A stretch of DNA of 13,240 nt. It comes from Candidatus Falkowbacteria bacterium RIFCSPLOWO2_12_FULL_45_13. GTDB lineage: Bacteria > Patescibacteriota > Patescibacteriia > Patescibacteriales > GWC2-42-12. The translations under genes and the position numbers were made by a program. Below are positions 1-6,319 of this stretch, piece after piece. Location of the stretch: assembly GCA_001778055.1 (NCBI GenBank), contig MFFY01000050.1:1-13240 (forward strand), written 5' to 3'. Position 1 is the stretch's first letter. Each line of letters begins with the position of its first letter. The notes beneath the pieces are model-generated. The model was given only the letters and a program-made list of their open reading frames with translations. It searched no databases and had not been told where the DNA came from.

Positions 1-2
1 AA

Positions 3-551
3 AACCCAAAGCCGGGGGAATACGACGCCGTTGGCGAAGTCGGCAGTCCGGCTTGCGGCGACGTCATGAAAATGTGGCTTAAGATAGACAAAAAAAATGA
101 TAAAATAACAGGTTTAAAATGGCGGACTTTCGGCTGCGGTTCGGCCATCGCCGCCACTTCCATGTTTTCCGTCATGGTGACCGAAGGCGGCGGCATGAAA
201 ATTAATCGGGCTCTAAAGATTAAACCCCAGGATATCATGAAAAGACTGGGCGGTTTGCCTGAAAGAAAAATTCATTGCTCGGTCTTGTGCGACAAGGCCT
301 TTAGAAAGGCCGTGAATAATTATTTCCGATTAAGCGGCCAGCCCGAGCGCATGATTATTGAAGGCGGCCGGGTGATAGACAGACGGCTGAACATCACTGA
401 TAAAGATATAGAAGAAGCGGTTTTGGAAGGCGCCCGCAATCTGGCGGATGTGCAAAAAAAATTAAAAGTCGGGGTAGGGGACAAAGAGGCCATACCAGAG
501 CTGGAGCAACTGATAAGATTTTACGCGGAAAAATATTATGGCAAGGAATAA
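3..551 (+). CDS. iscU: IscU/NifU-type Fe-S scaffold protein, 5' truncated by window edge
   Basis: Scaffold on which [2Fe-2S] clusters are built from cysteine-desulfurase sulfur in the cytoplasm. The frame is open from base 3, so the true start lies off the window; the ATG at 66 is internal, because the codons before it encode the conserved IscU motif GSPACGDVMK. All three scaffold cysteines are visible: Cys in ACGD (codon 54-56, with its Asp), Cys in FGCGSAIA (135-137) and Cys in IHCSVL (276-278, preceded by the usual His). IscU normally stops soon after the third Cys, but here about 80 residues follow. They align with the BFD-like [2Fe-2S] domain in the middle of NifU (…ITDKDIEEAV…LKVGVG…), yet the four expected Cys positions read Asp, Arg, Asp and Ala. 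The protein is thus an IscU plus a degenerate NifU middle domain. An Nfu gene lies two genes downstream. IscU identity is firm; the function of the tail is unknown. Confidence 0.9.
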   Translation, partial: NPKPGEYDAVGEVGSPACGDVMKMWLKIDKKNDKITGLKWRTFGCGSAIAATSMFSVMVTEGGGMKINRALKIKPQDIMKRLGGLPERKIHCSVLCDKAFRKAVNNYFRLSGQPERMIIEGGRVIDRRLNITDKDIEEAVLEGARNLADVQKKLKVGVGDKEAIPELEQLIRFYAEKYYGKE

Positions 552-577
552 ATTAAATAAATAATTTTATAATAATT

Positions 578-1093
578 ATGTCAAAAGCTGTCGCCATTTT
601 AATGGAGGAGCATCAAAAAATTTTAAAAGTAATTCAAGCCCTGCTTAAGCAATGCGATATGGTTGAGAAAAAAGGCTTAGTTAATCTTGATTTTTTTGCC
701 AAAGCGATTGATTTTATCAAAAATTACGCCGACAAATTTCATCATGCCAAGGAAGAGGATATTTTGTTTGTTGAACTGAATAAAGATTCAGCGGCGATGC
801 ACTGCAACCCGATCCAGCAAATGCTTTATGAGCATGATCTTGGTCGAAATTGCGTCAAAGAATTGGAGATTGGCGTAAAGAAAAATGATCCGGCAAAAGT
901 TTTAAACGGAGGCCGAGGCTATGTCAATTTGCTTCAACAGCATATTTATAAAGAGGATAATATTTTATATCCGATGGCCGATGAAGCATTAAACAATAAA
1001 GCTAAAAACGAAATCTTGTCTAAGTTTGAAGAAGTGGCAAAAAAATATTCAGAGACGAATAAAAAATATGAATTATTTTTAAACGATTTATAA
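578..1093 (+). CDS. Hemerythrin HHE-domain diiron protein
   Basis: A 171-residue all-alpha cytoplasmic protein with no signal peptide or membrane segment. It carries the spaced ligands of the hemerythrin/HHE cation-binding fold: His12 in MEEHQK, His55-His56 with Glu60 (HHAKEE), His86 in YEHDLGR, and His122 with Glu126 (HIYKED). These would bind a non-haem diiron centre that handles O2, NO or iron. It sits 26 bp after the IscU-like gene and 18 bp before the Nfu gene, which suggests co-transcription and a role in Fe-S assembly or repair, or in oxygen/NO sensing near the clusters. The repair role (as for YtfE/RIC) is inference from context; YtfE's N-terminal ScdA-type domain is absent. No Shine-Dalgarno sequence precedes the ATG. 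A TATAAT at 568-573 lies too close to the start to be convincing as its promoter. Confidence 0.88.
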   Translation: MSKAVAILMEEHQKILKVIQALLKQCDMVEKKGLVNLDFFAKAIDFIKNYADKFHHAKEEDILFVELNKDSAAMHCNPIQQMLYEHDLGRNCVKELEIGVKKNDPAKVLNGGRGYVNLLQQHIYKEDNILYPMADEALNNKAKNEILSKFEEVAKKYSETNKKYELFLNDL

Positions 1094-1111
1094 GTAATTT
1101 TAGAAAATTTT

Positions 1112-1357
1112 ATGGGTAAATTAACGATTGTGGAAAAAATTAAAAACGTTATTGAACAAATACGCCCCTCTTTGCAAATGGATGGTGGCGATGTCCAGTT
1201 TGTTGATTTTGATTCTGCCTCAGGCTTATTAAAAATTGAATTAATGGGCCATTGCGCTCATTGCCCAATGTCGTCCGTTACGTTAGGGCAGGGGATTGAA
1301 GCGGAACTAAAACGATCCGTGTCTGAAGTTAAAGAGGTAAGAGCGGTACAAATGTAA
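1112..1357 (+). CDS. Nfu-type (NifU C-terminal domain) Fe-S carrier protein
   Basis: An 81-residue protein that is essentially one NifU C-terminal (Nfu) domain. It has the helix and MDGGDVQFVDF strand typical of the family, then the cluster-binding CxxC as HCAHCPMSS (Cys48 and Cys51), then a GIEAELK helix. Nfu proteins dimerise through the CxxC to hold a [4Fe-4S] or [2Fe-2S] cluster and pass it to apo-proteins. The length is that of a minimal stand-alone domain. It is the last gene of the + strand iron cluster and converges with the pilus locus across only 19 bp, in which no hairpin terminator is visible. Together with the first gene of the window it makes up the parts of a NifU, with the hemerythrin gene between them. 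Confidence 0.92.
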   Translation: MGKLTIVEKIKNVIEQIRPSLQMDGGDVQFVDFDSASGLLKIELMGHCAHCPMSSVTLGQGIEAELKRSVSEVKEVRAVQM

Positions 1358-1376
1358 AAATATCGTTGTTGCCTTT

Positions 1377-1655
1377 TTAGCGGAAAGGGCTGATTATGTT
1401 ACCCAATTCTTTGGGAGCGATTTTTTTTGTTAGTTTATCAAATATAATATTGAATTGTTCAATATTTACCGTGTCCAAAGCGACTTTTTCCCTAAGAATT
1501 AAAATTTCATTGGTTTGATTGATGGTTTGGTAGAAGTTTTTATACAAGAAAATAAAAACTATTATTAAAATTATCATAGTCAGGAAAACAATAATCACGG
1601 TCAGCCAGTTGGTAATTTTTTTAGGGGTTAATTTTATTTGTTTTTTTGCCAGCAT
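1377..1655 (-). CDS. Small single-pass membrane protein at the end of the pilus locus
   Basis: Not recognised. It has 92 residues: a basic N-terminus (KKQIKLTPKKITNW), one long hydrophobic helix at about residues 17-39, and a roughly 50-residue, mostly helical outward-facing tail ending in IISPFR. Positive-inside logic places the tail outside the membrane. It follows pilO by 69 bp on the same strand and occupies the position that pilP has in the pilMNOP(Q) order. It has no lipobox and no PilP beta-domain, so it is not a recognisable PilP. A pilus-associated accessory subunit is the natural guess, from position only. It is the last gene before the convergent nfu. No Shine-Dalgarno sequence is seen. 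Confidence 0.65.
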   Translation of the reverse strand: MLAKKQIKLTPKKITNWLTVIIVFLTMIILIIVFIFLYKNFYQTINQTNEILILREKVALDTVNIEQFNIIFDKLTKKIAPKELGNIISPFR

Positions 1656-1724
1656 ATTTATATTTGATAAATTTTTGACCGGCGGGTTTACTTGCGCGTC
1701 GGCATTTCAGGCTGATATTTGATC

Positions 1725-2324
1725 TTATTTCCAGTAAGTATCGGCGTCAATAGACAGATTGATATTATTAGTTTGGTTTGGCGAGGTTTGAGGCGGCTTG
1801 AAATTAATTTTTGCCGCCCCAACGCTCTCGCCGAGGGTCAGTTCTAATAATTTTACGTTAACATAATAACTTAAGGACTCGAGATTTAGAAGATAGGTTA
1901 GTTGTCTAATAAATCCGCCCTGAGCGTAGAGTTGCAAGTTATTTTTTTGGAATTCCTGATTTTCCGCGGCCCGAGGCGCGCTTAAATTTATTCTCTGGCT
2001 CACCTGGGCCTTATTGGCTTCATTTTCTAAAGTAGTAATAAATTCCAGTTCGCGATTTTTGTTGATAAAAATTTTATCAAACAAATCCAGCTTCGGTTGA
2101 ATTTGTTTTAAATTTTCTCTAAGCTGCCTTAGGCTTTGGCCTTTTAGGTATTTTTCTTCTAGATCAATTCTTTGTTCTTCTATATCTTTGCTCATTGCCC
2201 GAATATCTCGGGCGCTTGGAATAACAACAGAATAAATCAGGAAAAATAGTATCAGCGTAAAACCAACTAGATTAACGATAATTTTATTCTTCAAATTGAA
2301 TTTTTGAATTTTATCAATTATCAT
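1725..2324 (-). CDS. pilO: PilO-like inner-membrane pilus alignment protein
   Basis: 199 residues with the PilO layout: a short cytoplasmic N-terminus, one membrane helix at about residues 15-35 (IIVNLVGFTLILFFLIYSVV), a charged coiled coil at about 38-80 (KDIEEQRIDLEEKYLKGQ), and an alpha/beta C-terminal domain (about 90-199) with the FIRQLTYLLNLESLSYYVNV segment typical of the PilO/GspM ferredoxin-like fold. PilO pairs with PilN through these coiled coils and links the cytoplasmic PilM/PilC platform to the outside. It lies 17 bp downstream of pilN. Sequence conservation in this family is low, so the call rests on topology plus the pilM-pilN-pilO order. There is no Shine-Dalgarno sequence before the ATG, so translation may be coupled to pilN. 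Confidence 0.82.
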   Translation of the reverse strand: MIIDKIQKFNLKNKIIVNLVGFTLILFFLIYSVVIPSARDIRAMSKDIEEQRIDLEEKYLKGQSLRQLRENLKQIQPKLDLFDKIFINKNRELEFITTLENEANKAQVSQRINLSAPRAAENQEFQKNNLQLYAQGGFIRQLTYLLNLESLSYYVNVKLLELTLGESVGAAKINFKPPQTSPNQTNNINLSIDADTYWK

Positions 2325-2341
2325 AATTTAGGGCGGTTTTA

Positions 2342-2884
2342 TTATAAGTCAGCCAGACTAGACAAATTTAATTTGGCGTTAATTTCAAAATCAATATTTT
2401 CTTTTTCCAAGAGATTTTTGATCGGAAACTCAATGTCTTTAAAATAGGCCGTAGCGGCGATTTTATCTTTAAAATCAAGCAGGCTATTTCTTAGTCCGGC
2501 CCGGCCCTTGATTTTAAAAGTTTGGTCCAAAGAATTTAGTTTAAGATAATAAAGGTTGATATCGGACGGCGTCATTTCGGCCAAGCTCTTGATTAGGTGG
2601 GACCAGGGAATAAAGTCGGCCTGGACTTTCTCGATAAAACTTAATTTGTTATTTATTTCTCGGACATGATTATTATAGCCCCGGTTATTTTTTGTCACCA
2701 AGGTCGTCTGGTTTATAATGTTGTTGAATTTTAGTTGGAGCGTTATTTTGGCAACCAAAAGAATCATGGCGATAGCGATGGTGATAATTATTAAAGCCAA
2801 GTTGACGACTTTGACGAAGCCGTAAATGCGTCGCAGCTTGATTTCTCTTTTTTGTCCGGTTGATACCAGGTTTAGGGTGATCAT
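2342..2884 (-). CDS. pilN: PilN-like inner-membrane pilus assembly protein
   Basis: 180 residues. The extreme N-terminus ITLNLVS matches the short IN(L/F)LP-type peptide of PilN that docks into PilM. It is followed by a basic stretch (KREIKLRRIYGFVK), one membrane helix at about 27-48, a coiled-coil region (about 50-90), and a small alpha/beta domain with PSDINLYYLKL and FKIKGRAGLRNSLLDFK, typical of PilN/GspL C-terminal domains. The start is fixed by the docking peptide; the only open codons upstream offer no ATG, GTG or TTG. The gene lies 73 bp after pilM and 17 bp before pilO. The 73-bp gap holds no gene that I can see. Confidence 0.88.
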   Translation of the reverse strand: MITLNLVSTGQKREIKLRRIYGFVKVVNLALIIITIAIAMILLVAKITLQLKFNNIINQTTLVTKNNRGYNNHVREINNKLSFIEKVQADFIPWSHLIKSLAEMTPSDINLYYLKLNSLDQTFKIKGRAGLRNSLLDFKDKIAATAYFKDIEFPIKNLLEKENIDFEINAKLNLSSLADL

Positions 2885-2957
2885 AGACAGTCGGATTATT
2901 ATCTTAAGAGAGTCAACCGCGCAAGTCCTGTTATGACCCGCTTAAGCCGAGATGCTC

Positions 2958-4124
2958 TTATATTTCATCAATAAAAATTCCTCTTAAGGCCAGCCCGATG
3001 GCTGTAGCGTATGTGGCGCTGGAGTTCTGTTTAATCGATATTTTTTTTTGTTTGTTGTTTGAGCTGATTTGGGTCGCCATAAAATCCAGACTATGCTTTT
3101 CTATAAAAAATTCATTAAATTTATCTCTATTTTCATTTATATTTATTAAGGCGTCAGCCGTTTTTATTTTAATCGGCAATTCTTGGCTGATGATTTTTTC
3201 CAGATTAATAATATTGGCTCCGCCGCCCGAAAGTAAAATTTGATTTAGCGGACCGCGATGGCTAAAATAATTATCATAATATTGGATGGCTTCTTTGATT
3301 TTTGCCGCTAGATTTTTTATCATCTCCGCCAAGATTTCCTTAATTACTCCGTTGGCCTTAGTATCATCCAGGCCGCAGATTATTTTAGCTTTTTCCGCCT
3401 GTTTGGCGGTGAGGTTTAGAGCTTTAGAAATTTTGGCGGTGATTTTCTCGCCGGAAATCGGCATACTGACGGTAAAAAGAATGGTATTGCCGGAATAAAA
3501 TATCATGCAAGTATGGTCGGCGCCGATATCCATCAGGCCATAATTAAGACTAACCGCCGGTTCAGCCTTTGTTTCGGGAGCTTCTTCTTTAAGCAAACAT
3601 CTGGCAATGGCCACCGGCTCAATTTCCAGAGCCACTGGTGACAGTTTGGCCTCATCGAGCATGGCGGTATATTGATTCACAATATCCTTGGGCGCGGCGC
3701 CGATTAAAATGAAGTATTTATCGGTTAACTCTTCGATTACTTGCCAATCGTAATATATTTCGCCAATCGCCAGGGGAACATGTTTTTCGATTTCACTGCC
3801 GATAGTGTCCGCCAGAGCGTTGGGAGATTTTTGCGCCTCGATTAATTTAATAAAAGTTTTTGATTCGGGCAGGCAGGCAACCACTTCTCCAGAGCTAACT
3901 TTGCCGTATATCGGCTCGGCGATTAATCTTTTTATGGCCTTAATCAGTTCGGCTTTATTAGTTATAATTCCGTTGCTGATAACGCCCGGAGGCAAGCCGC
4001 ATTTGCTTAAGGCTTGAATTTTTATTACATTGCCGATTTTATTAAGCTGGACCAGCTTTAAAGATTGATCGGAAATATCCAGGCCGAAGGGATAAGCCGA
4101 AGCGCTAGTAAAATTTAGCATCAT
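2958..4124 (-). CDS. pilM: PilM, actin-like ATPase of the type IV pilus platform
   Basis: 388 residues of the FtsA/PilM actin-like fold, cytoplasmic, expected to bind the N-terminal peptide of PilN. Nucleotide-binding signatures are in place: phosphate-1 loop FGLDISDQSLKLVQL (about 13-27), phosphate-2 loop LMDIGADHTCMIFYSG (about 197-212), and adenosine loop LLSGGGANIINL (about 297-308). The family's VACLPESKTFIKLIE strand is at about 82-96, and a VALEIEPVAIARCLL segment at about 164-178. Length is close to the usual 350-390. The ORF opens with two Met codons (4124 and 4121); an extended -10 promoter ends eight bases before them, so the mRNA should be leaderless or nearly so. The gene begins a pilM-N-O-small protein group that can be transcribed separately from the minor-pilin genes upstream. 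Confidence 0.95.
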   Translation of the reverse strand: MMLNFTSASAYPFGLDISDQSLKLVQLNKIGNVIKIQALSKCGLPPGVISNGIITNKAELIKAIKRLIAEPIYGKVSSGEVVACLPESKTFIKLIEAQKSPNALADTIGSEIEKHVPLAIGEIYYDWQVIEELTDKYFILIGAAPKDIVNQYTAMLDEAKLSPVALEIEPVAIARCLLKEEAPETKAEPAVSLNYGLMDIGADHTCMIFYSGNTILFTVSMPISGEKITAKISKALNLTAKQAEKAKIICGLDDTKANGVIKEILAEMIKNLAAKIKEAIQYYDNYFSHRGPLNQILLSGGGANIINLEKIISQELPIKIKTADALININENRDKFNEFFIEKHSLDFMATQISSNNKQKKISIKQNSSATYATAIGLALRGIFIDEI

Positions 4125-4161
4125 ATTATTAATTATAGCATATAATTAATTTTCATCCCAA
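4125..4161 (-). promoter_or_regulatory. Predicted promoter of pilM, extended -10, leaderless
   Basis: Reading the minus strand: TTGGGA (4161-4156, 4 of 6 to the -35 consensus), an 18-bp spacer, then TGC followed by a perfect TATAAT (4137-4132), i.e. an extended -10. The expected +1 is at 4125, one base before the pilM ATG at 4124. The -35 lies inside the end of the PilX-like gene, whose stop is at 4146-4148. The AT-rich context makes chance TATAAT matches possible, but TGn plus the spacing strengthens the call. Confidence 0.6.
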
Positions 4162-5594
4162 GAAATGAATTCATATTCGCCGGTGGTGGGAAAAGACGGC
4201 GGCGGAGAGAAAGTAACTTGCGGGTCATAAATCGATTCGGTCAAGTTATAGCCGTCGACGGTCGACCCGCCGCCGCTAATCCAGGTCCAGGTCCAGACCT
4301 GGTTGGTGATTATGCCGCCAAAAACTTCTATCCGATCGGTAACGCGGTGAGGGCTGTAATAATTTCTAAAGACCCGGCCGTTTTGCGCCAGCAGTATGGC
4401 GTCAATAGTTAAGTCTGGCGGAGCGTATTTAGGGACCTTAAGGTGTTTTTGCGCTATCAACCCCAAAATACTACTGCCGTCCCTGGCTAAATAGGTAATG
4501 TTATTATTGATAAAAATATTTTTTCTGGTATTGGGATTGTCGGGTAATTTAGCGGCGATCAGGTTAACTCTGCCCTTGAGCGTGCCCTCAACCCAAACGT
4601 CGTCTTCAACGAAGATTATGCCATTGGCCGGGATATTGTAATTATTAAGAAAAGTTTGATTGTCAATTTCCTCGGCTAGCTTAACCCAGCCGCTCCAGTC
4701 GTCGTTTAATTGCCAAATGGCCGATTTAAGCTGGGTAACTCGGTAAACATTAAAAGTGCCGTTAGCTAGAAAAATTAAATGATAACCTTTGTTGGAGGAA
4801 CCGAGATAAACGCCGCCGGACTGGGCTTGGGTTTTTGTGTTGGCGATATCCACGGTGATATTGTTAAAGTCAACTTGAGGAACCGGGAAGTTCCAGAGCG
4901 ACGAATTTGGGCCAGCGCCCCAAACCGCCGGACACTGGCAGCCGCTGCCGTTTACCCAGCTGCAGGGCAGGAAGCAATTTGAAGAAGAGCAGCCATGCCC
5001 CTCGGCGCAGATATATGTTTGTCTGGCCGAGGTTACTAAAGAATCATTCAGGCCGTCCATCCTGATGCCGCCGTTGGAATGCAGTTCGCCCTGAACGGTT
5101 TCCGCCGGACCGAACCAGGCGTCGGTGTTGGTTAAAAAAGAATAATGGGCCAGGGAAGGAATGCCGTATCTTACTTCAATGCTTCTTTTAATATTCGGGT
5201 AGCTGGACATCCAGCCAGTTGATTTAATTCTAACAATCGTGGAGCCGGCCGGCGGTGGAGTAATTTCCAGGGCGAAAAAGCCGGTGCTTTCGCCGGCTGG
5301 CGAAGTATAAGAATGCTCATAGGGGCCATATGGCGCCCCGGGCGGTCCGGGATCAGCGCCCGTGCCGTCGTAAAAGTCATTTTGAGCGTGAGCCAAATGC
5401 CAGGTGTAATAATTTATGCCGGCTTCAGCCACATGTAAGGCCTGCGTTTTACCGTATTGCTGAAGATATAATTTATTTTGATAGACCCCCCAGCTGGCCA
5501 GACCGCTGATAAAAATCAATAAAATCGTGGTCATGGCCAAAACCGGCAGCAGGATTGATCCGCGGTTTTTTTTGTTTAAATTGTTTAGCTTCAT
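4146..5594 (-). CDS. PilX-like minor pilus protein with large exported domain
   Basis: 482 residues. The N-terminus NRGSILLPVLAMTTILLIF (about 10-28) is a PilX_N-like prepilin/anchor segment: Gly before a long hydrophobic helix, but lacking the Glu5 of classical pilins. It is followed by YGKTQALHVAEAGINYYTW (about 47-65), the AEAG motif characteristic of PilX-type proteins. The exported part has an unusual cluster of six Cys at 196, 202, 207, 211, 219 and 221, probably paired as disulfides, then a beta-rich region (DDVWVEGTLKGRVNLIAAK, GLIAQKHLKVP, AILLAQNGRVF) and a closing PPPSFP…EFISWDEN. The start overlaps the stop of the PilW-like gene by four bases (ATGA), indicating translational coupling. 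PilX proteins are much shorter (about 170-200 residues); this one is over twice that length. Expected role: subunit of the pilus priming/tip complex. The exact role is inference. Confidence 0.8.
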   Translation of the reverse strand: MKLNNLNKKNRGSILLPVLAMTTILLIFISGLASWGVYQNKLYLQQYGKTQALHVAEAGINYYTWHLAHAQNDFYDGTGADPGPPGAPYGPYEHSYTSPAGESTGFFALEITPPPAGSTIVRIKSTGWMSSYPNIKRSIEVRYGIPSLAHYSFLTNTDAWFGPAETVQGELHSNGGIRMDGLNDSLVTSARQTYICAEGHGCSSSNCFLPCSWVNGSGCQCPAVWGAGPNSSLWNFPVPQVDFNNITVDIANTKTQAQSGGVYLGSSNKGYHLIFLANGTFNVYRVTQLKSAIWQLNDDWSGWVKLAEEIDNQTFLNNYNIPANGIIFVEDDVWVEGTLKGRVNLIAAKLPDNPNTRKNIFINNNITYLARDGSSILGLIAQKHLKVPKYAPPDLTIDAILLAQNGRVFRNYYSPHRVTDRIEVFGGIITNQVWTWTWISGGGSTVDGYNLTESIYDPQVTFSPPPSFPTTGEYEFISWDEN

Positions 5595-6208
5595 AAATTA
5601 TCTTTAAGGTTTCTGATTTGAACATCGGCGTTTAATATAAAATCTTGCGGCGCTCTATCGGGCGTAACATTTATTTTTATAAACAGATTAATTAATCTGA
5701 TATTTTGCTTATTAGCCGCGGGGTTGGCTATTGGCTGGCCGTTTTTATCGTAATAAGTGAAAATCGCTTCCGTTTGATTGTTGATATAATTTGCCAGGCT
5801 GGTAATAGTTTCATTAACGGCCGGATATTGTATTGGCGTCCCCGTGGCCATGATAACGCCCCTTTTCAGGGTCTGGTTGTCTAAAAAATAATTAACCTTC
5901 TCCGTAAAGTTGTCAGAGTTTATATCGCTGTATAAAACCAACTGTTGTGGCATGACGGTATCAAGCAAATAATCGCCGGTTTCGGCTCGGTTGGCTTTCC
6001 TGATTTCTTTGACCAGACTGTCGGCGGCATTTCTGCCGTTTTGTACCGCTTCGGCTTGTTCGTAAATAAAAGCGCTTGAGACGAGGCCTTTGATCATTAA
6101 ATCAGTCCCCATAACGATTAAAATAATAAATATTGATAAAACGACCAAAATTTCCATTAAGGTAAAGCCACCGCGGTCTTTTTTAAATTTAACAATATTG
6201 ATTGGCAT
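5591..6208 (-). CDS. PilW/GspJ-like type IV prepilin
   Basis: A prepilin with a basic leader and the cleavage/methylation motif GGFTLMEILVVLSIF: cleavage falls between the second Gly and Phe, with Glu at position +5 of the mature protein. One hydrophobic N-terminal helix follows, then an exported globular part with NAADSLVKEIRKAN, reminiscent of the PilW/GspJ class. The ATG at 6208 is preferred; an in-frame GTG at 6220 would add four residues (reading frame 5591..6220). No Shine-Dalgarno sequence is seen for either. It lies between the PilV-like and PilX-like genes, so the order V-W-X matches the proteobacterial minor-pilin operon. A perfect 18-bp inverted repeat lies just upstream. It ends in TGA overlapping the next ATG. 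The prepilin call is firm; the PilW subclass is moderate. Confidence 0.88.
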   Translation of the reverse strand: MPINIVKFKKDRGGFTLMEILVVLSIFIILIVMGTDLMIKGLVSSAFIYEQAEAVQNGRNAADSLVKEIRKANRAETGDYLLDTVMPQQLVLYSDINSDNFTEKVNYFLDNQTLKRGVIMATGTPIQYPAVNETITSLANYINNQTEAIFTYYDKNGQPIANPAANKQNIRLINLFIKINVTPDRAPQDFILNADVQIRNLKDNL

Positions 6209-6221
6209 TTTATTATTCACA

Positions 6222-6307
6222 AATCAACAAATTAGCTCATTAATATCACAAATAAGAATAAACGTTTACTTTAATATTTTTGTTATTCGTGAGCTAATTT
6301 GTTGATT
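6222..6307. repeat. Perfect 18-bp inverted repeat between PilV-like and PilW-like genes
   Basis: The left arm AATCAACAAATTAGCTCA (6222-6239) is exactly complementary to 6290-6307. A second imperfect pair (CACAAATAA and TTATTCGTG) lies within the 50-base centre. It fills nearly the whole 111-bp gap between the stop of the giant PilV-like gene (6320) and the start of the PilW-like gene. In the pilus mRNA it would form a long AT-rich stem immediately upstream of the PilW start. There is no U-tract of terminator type. It may be a mobile palindromic repeat or a site that adjusts relative expression or mRNA stability. Confidence 0.8.
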
Positions 6308-6319
6308 CGTAGAGAATTA

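Noticed and set aside
66..551. ATG at 66 as the true start of the IscU-like gene
   Set aside because: Codons immediately upstream encode the conserved first-Cys motif of IscU in the same frame, so the protein begins outside the window.
568..573. TATAAT considered as promoter of the hemerythrin gene
   Set aside because: Only four bases before the ATG, so +1 would fall inside the start codon; no TGn extension and no -35; the surroundings are almost pure A/T.
1358..1376. Bidirectional terminator between the convergent nfu and pilus loci
   Set aside because: The 19-bp gap has a short T-run but no stem on either strand.
2885..2957. N-terminal extension of PilN or a small gene in the pilM-pilN gap
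   Set aside because: The frame is open back to a TAA but has no usual start codon, and the PilM-docking peptide sits right after the annotated ATG.
4218..4982. Open frames on the + strand (4218-4412 and 4779-4982) opposite the PilX-like gene
   Set aside because: Proline/glycine/arginine-rich translations with no motif, fully inside a well-supported gene on the other strand; shadows of its codon usage.
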